Assembly: GCF_963855985.1 (NCBI RefSeq)
Contig: NC_087105.1
Span: 5,024,501-5,088,500, forward strand
Source: Ostrinia nubilalis
Taxonomy: Eukaryota > Arthropoda > Insecta > Lepidoptera > Crambidae
Length of the DNA: 64,000 bases
Reading direction: 5' to 3'
Shown: one piece after another, positions 11,805-23,800 of the stretch
Layout of the letters: each line of letters begins with the position of its first letter
Position numbering within the stretch: position 1 is the stretch's first letter
Program-made: the position numbers and the translations under genes
Notes under the pieces: model-generated
Databases searched by the model: none
Seen by the model: only the letters and a program-made list of their open reading frames with translations
Told to the model about the DNA's origin: nothing

Positions 11805-14800
11805 CTGAAACATAACAGGGATTTACTATTAATTATGCAAATAAATACCAAAATAAAAACAAGCGAACACAAACCCATGTGAAACAAGCAGAAATCCGCC
11901 ATAGCGAAGCGTGAAGCGTTAGTAACTAATATACATACATCGTGATACACAAAACATTTCAATCGTTAACCCTAGTTATAGTAGATAATAAATAAAATAT
12001 TCTATGTGTATTGTACGCTCGGTTTCCTAAGCGATGGACATTAATTTATCGTCTTATTTCGATAAAAAATACATTATTTTATTTCATATTTACATCGATG
12101 TTAAATTTCAAAGTCTATCTTTATTAAGCGTGGCGTAATCGTACTTAGGCTTGAATAAATAAGCGTTGTAAATAATATAAGAAATACTTTGCTTGTAAAT
12201 AATTAGCTTAAACGTATTAAGTTACAAAAGACTCAATAAAGAATACCATTAAAACAGACGTTACGCCACGTTGAACAGACATTATTAGCTATTCGTTATA
12301 AACAGTTATTTAAAGTCGAATTTACGTAAACATTAACTTGACAGCAATCAACATCGAATAACACTGAGCCGGGCACCGCCCAGCACCTACGGGGATAAAG
12401 GGAACCGCGACAGTGACGCCACGGGTGGGTAACAGAGTGCACTGAGCCGGTGCGATACATTAAAACTTAACTTCGATTCACATTGTTAGACTACTAAGCT
12501 GCGTACACTTATCCCTTAACTTAAGCATGCACGAAGGCAATTTAGGTGAAACCTATCCTATAGCATTGCGAGTAATGGCCGGTTTCTAATGCTTACAATT
12601 TTTATATTAAAGGTATCTCACGAAATTTATAAACTATTGTAATTAGGCGATTGTGTGAGACGTAAGACACTGTGGGGCTATAGATAGTTTAAAACCGAAT
12701 TTGTATTCTAGACATTGTAAAAGAACCCACCACCATCATTCAATACCACAAATCCTGTGTAAAATAAGCAAGTTCCACGTAAATTGCGTTGCGTTCGCTT
12801 TGAGGAAGCAAAGTGTGCCTCGGCGTTTGGCACTTACTTCCCGCAGATCTTGCAAGGGAACTCCTCTCCGTCGTAGGTGGGAGACGACGCGGCCCCCGAA
12901 GGCCCCTGGGCTACGGACCCCGGCCCCAACCCCTGGCCTGCCGGACCCTGGGGCGGAGAAGGCGGTTAGATCACTCCTCGAGTTTGAACACAAAGTGCTG
13001 GAGCCCACTGGAGGCGTTGCTTACGTGTGCGTCCACGGTCCAGCTCCGCAGGTACAGCGTCTTGTAATCTTTGGTCACCTTTTTCCAGAAGTAGTAGAAT
13101 TGCACGCATTGCTTCGAGTCTTTTGTTCTCACCTGAAAATAAGGAGGAATGTCATCAGTAACTACTTTATTCCTTGTATTCTCGAGTTAAAAATCGGATA
13201 GATGCGCAGCGTAGATTTTGTCGCCATTTGTCTGTAGGTAGCACTCGCGGCCTCGTAGCACTGTTACTATTCGTAGTAGTTGCGCGAAACTATAGAGTCC
13301 TTGTCCTTGTCGTAGTGGCCTAGCCTGGTCAGAAAAGCCTCGACATCGTAGCGTGCCGTAGCATTCAAGACCTCGTAGCACTGTTCTTATTCGTAGCATT
13401 CACCAGTTGCGCGATCCTGTAGAAGTCCTTGTCGTAGTGCCTCAGGCCAGCTAAGAAGGCCTCGACTTCGTGACGTGTCGTAACATTCGCGCCCTCGTAG
13501 CACTGTTCTTATTGGTAGCAGTCACGTTCGGCGTGCCGTAGTATTCGTGACCTCTTAGCATCGTTACTATTTGTAGCACTTATTCGTAGCACTCACCAGT
13601 TCTGCGATCCTGTAGAAGTCCTTGTCGTAGTGCCCCAGCCCAGCTAAGAAGGCCTCGACCTCGTAGCACTGTTCTTATTCGTAGCAGTCACAGTACTCAC
13701 CAGTTGCGCGATGCTGTAGAAGTCCTTGTCGTAGTGACCCAGCCCAGCTAAGAAAGCCTCGACATCGTAGCGTACAATAGCATTCGCGAACTCGTAGCAC
13801 TGTTCTTATTCGTAGCACTCACCAGTTGCGCGATCCTGTAGAAGTCCTTGTCGTAGTGCCCCAGCCCAGCTAAGAAGGCCTCGACCTCGTCGGGCGCCCA
13901 GCGCGCGTCGTGCTGGTCCTGCGCGGCCGGGCGCGACATCAGGCGCAGCGTGGCCGCGCGGATGTCGCCGCCGCACTCGCCGAGTGTTTGCAGCGCGAAC
14001 TCGCGCGTGTGCCCGCCCACCGGCATCGCTGCGCACATCGCTAGCTCCATGAACATGCGAACTGGAGGCAAAAAGGTGAACGTGACTAAAGGAATAGAAA
14101 ATGACAGTTTAAGTTTCAGGCAAACATAGAGTTGGGAAAGGGAGTTGTGACCTCGCAGATACTACCTAACTTCTTACTATACTTAATAGGTATTACCTAA
14201 GTATATTTAGATCAATAGAAATCAAAATTCGAATCCCAACCAGTTCTTGTAAGTTCTTCTATCATATCTTGGTCTACAGGATCAAAATTCCACGTACATG
14301 GCCCTCTAATGAGGCCTACGTGGCTCCTCCAAGTGGGATAGCACGTCGGTGTCTGATGATAGACCTGAAGGAACTTCTTCTTCGTCGGTACACTCTTGGC
14401 AGGGTGGTCGTAGACACCTAGTTTGGTGGTAAGTTTTACAATCCGTCGCCATTCCTCCCGCGTATCAGCCTTTCTTGTACACTCGTGGAGTGGACTTCCG
14501 AGTGGGGTTTTGACCTGAAGGATCACTGACCTTCGTTGTCATCAAGGCAGTCGTTAACGCGGTCGCCGCACAGCGCGGGATGGCGGCCTGACGCGCGCGC
14601 CCCGCGTTGATCTGCGGAGGCCGAGGCTCCTCCAAGTGGGAGAGCACGTCACTGTCTGATAATAGACCTGGTGGAACACTGACCTTCGTTGTCATCAAGG
14701 TAGTCGTTAACGCGGTCGCCGCACAGCGCGGGATAGCGGCCTGATGCGCGCGCCCCACGTTGATCTGCGGAGGCCGAGGCTCCTCGCAAGTGAGAGATTA

Positions 14801-17800
14801 CGTCGCTGTCTGATGGTAGACTAGAGACCTGGTGGAACACTGACCTTCGTTGTCATCCAGGCAGTCGTTAATGCCGGGGTCCCAGAGCAGCTGCTCGGGC
14901 GCGCGGTGCAGGTCGACGCGGTCGCCGCACAGCGCCGGGATGTTGGCCTGGTGCGCGCGCCCCACGTTGATCTGCGGCGGCCGAGGCTCGTCTAAATGGA
15001 ACAGCACGTCGCTGTCTGATGATAGACTAGAGACCTGGAGGAATACTGACCTTCGTTGTCATCCAGGCAATCGTTAATGCTAAGGTCCCAGAGCAGCTGC
15101 TCGGGCGCGCGGTGCCGCGCCGGGTTGTCGACCTGGTGCGCGCGCCCTACACTGATCTGCGGTGGTCGAGGCTCCTCCAAGTAGGATAGCACGTCGGTGT
15201 CTAATAGACTAGAGACCTGGTGGAACACTGACCTTCGTTGTCATCCAGGCAATCGTTAATGCCGGGGTCCCAGAGCAGCTGCTCGGGCGCGCGGTGCAGG
15301 TCGACGCGGTCGCCGCACAGCGCCGGGATGTCGGCCTGATGCGCGCGTCCCACGTTGATCTGAGGCTGCCGAGGCTCCTCTAAATGGGACAGCACATCGT
15401 TGTCTGATGATAGACCTGAAGCAAATAAACGAGGTGTAACTTGAGCGTCAGTATTGGCCTTAATGTCCATTTGTAAGGGAGAGTTGCTGTATGATGATTT
15501 TAACCACTGTATCTCTTGCATAGTCAGTCAGGGTCTGCCAGTGAAAATATCTAATAGGCTATCAGGATCATTACCAGAAGTTAACTCGTAATCTTCTTGG
15601 TAAGCAAATATTGATATCGAGGCTTTTCTTCTGGATGCTAAAATAAACGGTAGGTATCAATAATGCTTGGTCTTCTCCTCTGCTAGAACTCCGTGCGCTT
15701 CTAGTTGATCTTCGTTTAATGTAGTACTGTCTTCTCACCTGCTAGCTCCACCAGTAGTCCAGAGCCCTCCCTATCCGGTGGCAGGATGGGCTGCGGCACG
15801 TAGTGGGAATGCGTGCGGCGCATACGCGAACGGTAGGGCCCGGCGGGTGACGCGCGCCGCTTGCGCCTCTGAGGCGATGCAGGAACGCTGCTGGGGCTTA
15901 GGAACACTGCTGGTACTGTGTCGCGACCTTCCACACACACCTGGTGGAAATTATTAGTGTAGGTAGGTTGACTAGGTAGACAAAGAAAAGATGACAATAG
16001 CTTTATAGCAACGTATTTAAATGGATGGAACTTACTTGTAAAGATGTATCGTGCTGCCACTGATCCATTGACGATACAGTAGAGGTGATACGTTGATGCC
16101 GCCTCAAAGGTCGCTGGTGCGAGAAGTCTCGTGGGCTACTGGATAGTAGAGGATCTTCAGAGTTCAGCATTATGCGGCGAGGCGTAGGAGATGGTTCTAA
16201 AGTGTATGCGTCTAGCGACCGACATTCTTCGGGGAGCACTTCTTCTAACGCTTCTTCAACCTGGAAATTAATTTATAGTTTAGATGTGTGTATACTTTTT
16301 GAAACGCTTTGGGTAAAGAGCATTGATATGTTGCTTACTTCTTCTTGACTAGACATAGTCGCTGTGAAAAATGCGGCTGATAACGGTGACGAAGCCCGAG
16401 GCGCTGAATGAGCTGGTGAGTGAGCATCGTGGGAGGCAGGTGGCGTTGGGTATGCAAAGCCTGGTGAAGGCTCAGGTGCCGAATACGTTCCTCCAGGTGA
16501 GGCGGCTGTATACGCCAATCCCGGAGAGTCCCCTGTAGAGTATGATAATCCTGGCGAATTTGCCGTATATCCAATTCCCGGAGATGGAACCGGTGATCCT
16601 CCATGGCAAGCTCCAAAATCAGCCAAAGATTCTGGAAGAGGCGAATTTAACACGGCCGCCAACCGTCGACTCGATGGGAACGGGACTGGCGATCGTTCTC
16701 TTATCGACGCCGCTACTGTCGCGTAGTCTTCTAGTGAGGCCAGTTCTTCTAGCTGCTCAGGTGTAGTCGCAAATTGGAAGGCTTCTTCATTTAGAGCGGG
16801 CGAAAAGTAGCCATCGTCTGAATTGAATGACACTCCGAATAGTTCTGGTCGGAAGGTGAATTCTTGTTGCGGTGATGATTGTCCAGGATCTGAAGCTGAT
16901 CTTTTGACGACCTGTGAAAAGAGAGGTTGGTTAATGATTATAATGTGGTTCTTGGTATGAATCGAATTGGTGTGTGATACTAACCTTTGTGTTGCCTTTC
17001 TTGAGGAGTTCGATGAGGGTGGAGTCCCTGGCGATGCTTGCAGCGTTGGCGACGGTGACGACTGGTGGTGCACGGGGGGACACGAACTGCGCCGAGCTTG
17101 GCGTGGTCGCTGGTGAAGCGGGCGAGGCTGACGTGCGTATGGTGGACAGAGGTGGCGGCGCTGGCGTTACAAAACTGGCGCGGGACACTACAGTGTCTGT
17201 ATTCGTACCTGAAAAGATGCCAAGTACATATAAGAAAAAAACATGCTATAATAAAGCATAGGTACACTAATTTGAAGTGCGCTCAGTTGTATAATTACTT
17301 GTGGAAGGCGTGGAAGTTGCTGTGGCACCTCTGCGGCTGATGATCTTTTCTTCTATGAGCGCCCTCACTGATACTGAAGCGGTTTGTAAAGGCGGGCCTG
17401 TTGATTCTTTCTTATCCAATTTTTTGCTGTCCGAGTCCTATAAAAACAATTTAATCGATTATTCTTATGTAGAGTCGACAGCACATAAAACATTTTCATC
17501 TGTTACAACTTCATAAGAGTTACTTAAGTGCTGTCGCCATCGTCCAGTACCTCTAGTAGGAAAAACTTTCGAGTTCGTTTCGTTGCGTATTCAAAGTGTC
17601 ATCGAAAAATTTTGTATGAAAAATTAAACAGCGCCCCCTAGGGCGGCTATAATATAGGGGGCGCTGTTTAATTTTTCATACAAAATTTTTCGATGACACT
17701 TTGAATACGCAACGAAACGAACTCGAAAGTTTTTCCTACTAGAGGTACAGACTATAAAATGTTCATTACCTTTTTGAAATAACCGCCATGTAGCCTCATA

Positions 17801-20800
17801 TGTCCATTGAGAGCTGGTATGTTTTTGAACTTGCGATGGCACAGATTGCATTCCACTGGCTTGACATCAGCTCGGCTGGAGCCCGACGCCGCGCCGCTCG
17901 CCGCTCCGCTGCCCGCGCCGCTCGTACTCGCGCCGCTGCTCTTGTGACTCCCCTGCTGCGCCTGTGGAAATTTACGATGACTTCACAAAAGTTCAAAAGA
18001 CTTAGAAAACCTATTACGTACTTCGTAATTTCAAGGTATAAATTTTGGATCTTCAGTGGCTCGTTAATATTCCAAGTTAATTAATGGATTTTGATGGACT
18101 TCTGCTAATCTCCGCCAGTTTAAGAGGAAATTAGTAATTATAGGCCAATTTAGTGTACGTTAATAAGTAGGCTGATGTATTGCGTTTGGTTCCATGGCTG
18201 TGAAACTGTATTGAAAAACGAGTGCGTTATTGGTGTGAATTTCGCACAAAGCCTAAATGTAGAGCAGTGAAGTTACTCATTCATGTAGAATTTTAATTAG
18301 TTGCGGATTTCCGTCGCACCGCGGCGCGAGTGTGACGCGGCTGGCCGGTTAATTATGCAACATAAAATGTTCTATCACTGGCCCATTATAAAAATATAAC
18401 GCGGTTCAGCGCTGCAGCGTGCATGCATTGAGTTTTAATGCGAAAATGTTTTTGGAATACGTGAAATTATTCTAGGTGTTTAAAAGTGGTTTGCTTTCAA
18501 AATGTTACTTTGAGAATTAACTAAACAGTTAGAGAAGTACGTTTGAAGAAATTTTGAGCCTCATGATGGTAGTTAAAGGACATCCCGTTTTTTCTTATGA
18601 GCAAAACATTTTACGTTTAATACAAAGGTTAAAAGTCAAAGGTATTAGCATGCGGTCAGGGGTGGCATCTTGTCAAAGCGAGTTCAAATTCAAACAATGA
18701 CACTTGAGCGCTGCCCCGGGCGGCTCCGTCAACGCCGTTATACCAAAGTCGTTACTCCTGAACTCGTTGACTTTAAAGGACTTACGAGATAAACATTCCT
18801 CGGAGACTTTCAAGACTTGCCATAAATGGGCCATCATAAAGATTTTGCGGAGTTATTAATTTTTTTCTTCTGTTGAACGCTGCGCGGCGAAGCTATTCCA
18901 GTTTAGCATAAAAGGAATGTACGAAATTGGATAGCTGCTTGTTAGAGCTTTTAATATTTTTTGGCAAATTGCTAGTTTGTGTACTTATTATCTCAAAAAT
19001 GTTTCAAACTACTATTAGGGTTATGTGAAACCAAAATGAAAATTGGCTATCTTCAGTACACGCATGTACACATCTATATTACGTGTTCATTCGCGGAGAT
19101 AAGCGTTTTTTTGTCGCTTGACTAATACGGCACATGTTAAAACTGGGTCGGGCGTGTAATTTATTTGATTCAGTTTTTCGCGAGCGCCAGCCCTAACGGT
19201 GCCATTAGGGCGCTCGTTAGTTTAACGCGCGGTGGGCGCGCAGATGTAGAGCGCGGCTGTGCGGCGTTTTTGCCATACATCATCCAAATACAACAGGGTG
19301 CCCAACATTTTTCGGTTGGAACCCGCTTGCCTAAGGAATGTGCGTTGAATCCGAGCTTTTATGAGCCCGACAAAATCTCTGTAATGTTTACATTGCTAAA
19401 TGTTTGAATTAAAGGCTGCAGAATAGACAGTGGGATGCTGTAAGTATAATTATAAGGGCCTGTAAAACAGGATCACTATAATACCACAAGAATAGTGCGA
19501 TGCGCGAGTCAATATAAGTAAGTAAATTATATCTTTAAACGTTTCGTTTGTAACATACGAACTCGAAAACTTATTCATATTTTTTAGATATTGTTTGATA
19601 AGTTCATTCATTAGGTATCACCTTATTTAAAAGATCTAGAATCTAAGCTGTAGCTTGATATCTCTACTGGACCCAGTTCAATATAAATAAGAGGAAAAGT
19701 TGCGGACATGGCCAGTAATTTAGACATATTAGTCTTAGTTCGGAATGATGTTGGGAAACATAGCTCAGTGAACAGATGCTAGTCTTTGGTCAGATCTCCT
19801 TGTTCCAATTATTTGGATTAGATAGAATGCCTACTTATACGAGTATGTTTTGGTATCGCTAACTAAACGTTATATACTCACTTAATTTATACAATTAATA
19901 TTAATATTTGCAACAGCTATTCTAAGAAATATCTGTTTACATGTTTACAATTTATGGCTAGCAATCAGTAAAGTTATTTTGGTGTAACTAGTTATTTAAA
20001 TTAATTCACCGCTACTACATTAGATTTTACTAAATTTCACTATGCCCTTAATCGCGCAGCTTGCAAATTAATTAACTTTTAGAGCGAACAAAAATCTTTT
20101 TATGAAAATTCGCAATAAAAACAAAAAAGAGATCGATACCTTTGGTTTCGTAAACGTTGGCGGCTGGAAAAGCTGGGTGATCCAATCCATACTAAACTCA
20201 CAGATCACAACACTAGAACTAACCGTGTATGGGACACAACCATCAGTTTATGGTGTTCATCTCACGATAACCAAAGAGAGAATGCTACAAAGGATGGGAT
20301 ATCGCGATGACCCCTCGGCTCGCGAATCGTGAGATAAATTAAAGTGACCAGTCGATCACAAAGCGAATTCGAACTCATTTGCATACGCTATTTGGATTAA
20401 AAGATCTATTATTTCTTGAGTTTTCTGTGAACCAAAACAGATCTAGTGAATGAGATGAAGGGTGGCTCTATTGTATTGTTTTATTTCAGAGGTGTAATCG
20501 TTATGGTGAGAAAATTTATAGAAACGACTTTTTTGTACTTATTAGAATAGCTTGCATGGCGTTCATAAGTATTGTTAATTTATAATTTAATTAATTTTAA
20601 AAAATTAAGAGAATATTGTATCTCAATCTTGACTTCGTAAATTTTGCATTAAATGTATGATAATCCATACTTAGATAGACAGACAACTTATATCCGCTGT
20701 AATTGACAAATTGCTCTGAGTCATTGTATAGAGTCACTTTTTTCAGTAAAAGTAGGTATAATACCGATGTACTATGAGTATAGTACCTACTTATCTAAAA

Positions 20801-23800
20801 TGTTCTTCATAAATGGTGCGATGCATTTACATACTCGTTAAAATATTAATGCTTTCATGTAGGTAACTGTATAAAAATGTAATCTAGGTCTTAAATGGTT
20901 TTTGTTTTCAGTCTAAAATAAATTTGAAATTAAGAACAATACATAATTCTAACGAAACCCTTTTGAAATCAGTCTAACGAATTTTTGATGTAATAGTCCT
21001 ACGAATTAATATTAAACTTAACTAACAATTATAAATTATGTTTATTTTGAATAGCTACTGTCTCCAAATATTTCTGTAACAAACTGAATAAGTGTGGCGT
21101 TAAAATCAGTGGTCATTGTTCTCACCGTGAGACGAATTAAATATGTATGATTTTTGTATGTTTTACAAATGGGGTCAAGATCGGCAGGGGTCGCCACGTG
21201 GCAGGTCAGAAAGGTCAAGAGATTACCTTCAAATGGGGTGTCTGCTCCCCAGGGTGCATGATTTAATTAACATTTTTAATTACCGCTCTAAACGGATTCG
21301 TGCTTTATGTTTTCGTAGCGTCTCTAATTAAGTTGCCTGGAGAGGCGTGATGGAAAATTAAATAATGATGGGTCGCCAGATTCGCAGTTGCAATTTTGCA
21401 AATGGGAACCCATAAAATTCAAGCTACCATGCTCATTAATAGGAAAAAAACTGATCATTATTTTGATTTTTAAACGGTTGCGAAATAAAATGTCAATTAC
21501 AACAATACAATTCAGATAGACAGATATATTTTCTGTTGCAATCAAAAACAAAAATATTTTATTCAATGTAGACACATATGAACGTCAAAATATAGTAAAA
21601 ACAAGTTAGGCACTTTACATTCCTTATTTTTGGGCCCTACCAGCGCGCTTCGAGACAAACAATAATTATTTTATTTTATTTTCATCAAAAGTAAATTAAT
21701 ATTGCATGCAGGTATGAGTAGGTAAGTCCTAGTTTGTAAATACTGGCAATGAAGATTAAACTTTACTATCAACTAACACGCTTCAGTTTTGATTGCCCAA
21801 TAAAAACGTTAGGAGAGTAAACGTTGCTTTTAATATTATGAGACTATCTTCTAAGTGGTATATTCCAAGAATCATCTATCACACTAATGCAAATGGTTTC
21901 ATCTAAATTATTGCAGTGCTAATGACTGTAGTCCCACTATGAATCAAAGCGAGTTAGACCTACTTGCGGATTTGTGCGAATATTCGATTTAGATATCACG
22001 GTGATTCATTTCTGTTTCTTCAAATATCTTGCGACTTATTGAGAACACATAATATCAGGGTTAAATTATTTACCTAAATTACGTCATTGGTTTGCGATTC
22101 TATGACACCGCTTCTTGAAAAATACTTCAGTCTAGTCCTGAAAAGTTTACTAGTTTTCAATATGCAGGATCATTCATCATAATTAAAAGTTAGGTAGTTG
22201 GTTGAGTTTGCCAACTGTTTCAATCGACTAATAGTGCTAGTAGTGTCAATTGCCCTATTGGAAGAGAAACAAATGATTTTAATAAAGTTTAATATTACTT
22301 TATTTTCAGTTTGGCCCTAAGGTTGACTGGGGGAAAATACCGAAAGGCATTAAGTCCACCTTATGTACACTGTTTTATGTGCATTCAAGTTTAAAAAAAA
22401 AATCAAGTCGAATTTTAAATAGTCGGTTTAGAGAAATCTAAACCAGCTCCGGGAAATACTGACTGAACCTATAAATAAGCGTAGTATAACCACAGGTATA
22501 ACCGTCACCATATTTAAATAATTCAATCTTAGCCATTGGTTCAAGGGTCAGAATATGGTCAGAATCAATAGTTTACTTTTAGAGTTTATCTCCACACACA
22601 CGGCACGTTACTTATCCATTAATATTTCAGCCAAGAGCGACGCAGGTGCGCTGGAGGCCATCGGTAAATAAATATAACTAAGGCTGGGTTGTACCATCTT
22701 ATTTTAACTTTGACAAACGTCAAAAATCTATACAAAAACACCGGTTGTCGTGACAGTTACGGTTAAAGTTAGGTGGTGCAACTCAGCCTAAGTATGTAGA
22801 CTGAAATTAATTGGCATTACATATTTATGAATCTGTGACGGCCAGAAATTTTTTTTTAGGGATGAACTTTTTGTATCGGTGACTAAATTGGTAGATTATT
22901 GAGCCACACTACTACGAGTGGAACATAGACCAAAAAGAACAGTTACCAAAGTTTTACGATTCGATCACGAGTCAGTGTTATTGGTTCTTTTAAATTAAAA
23001 TGGACTAGAAGCCTGGCAATGGTAAGAGCATAGAAAGAAGATCTATAAGTGGGTACTGAAACGGTATACCTAGGATATTTCATATTCAGAAAATATGGAC
23101 ATTTAATTAACGCTATAAAAATATTTTATTGAACATGATTTCAATATTTATAGCCTGTTAAGTTTTTAGCGCCATTTCAGATTGCGAGCTTTAATTCTTG
23201 CAGTGTATTTCACTACAACATTATACCTTCAGTTCTATCTCTCCCTATTGCTCTATCTCGTTTTGTTCCCAAGTCGATGAAGCACATGATGTCGTGCCCA
23301 GTGGGTCTAGACAAAGTGCCATTATAATCGCAAACCAGTCGAAAAGTGGTCGAAAAGCCCCTTTTTTGTATGGAATTTGACGGATTCGATTTTCGATTCG
23401 ATCAAAAAGTGCGTTTTGTCTAGGGGGGCTGAGTGCCCGAGCAACTGCACGCAGGACGATTTAATGAATGCTGTTGACAACGCCACTCTTGTAGCAGAGT
23501 TTTGGGCTGACACTGTATAGGATTGTTGTCCACACTATAAGAAGAAGATTGCTCTACCAATCTCGCACAAAAAGAGACAGAAAGGCCTAAAAACATGGAA
23601 CTTGCTAGAAAATTCTAAGCCTTTCCTCCGTTCTCACTCGCACGCATCCATTAATAATGTAGTGCGACAACGGAGCAGGTGCGCGCGGGCCGGTAAACGC
23701 CGCGTGCATAATTGAACGCGTGAGCCTCTATCTGCTAAGTGCGAAACGCGTTAGTGATGGATCAGTTTTTAATACATTGCCGAAAAGTTGAAGCCGAAAA

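Noticed and set aside
12701..13201. 166-codon plus-strand frame, the second longest in the window
   Set aside because: It overlaps, on the opposite strand, the SANT and finger 5 exons that have conserved domains and matching splice phases. The frame is a shadow of GC-rich coding DNA.
14850..15077. Plus-strand frame over the ELM2 copies
   Set aside because: Antisense of ELM2 exon copy 3; no independent support.
17800..18084. Plus-strand frame rich in Arg and Ala
   Set aside because: Antisense of the Gly/Ala/Ser linker of the finger 4 exon.
20102..20332. 76-codon plus-strand frame ending GYRDDPSARES
   Set aside because: The start is AT-rich, there is no splice context, no recognised domain and no repeat of the pattern. 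Chance frame.
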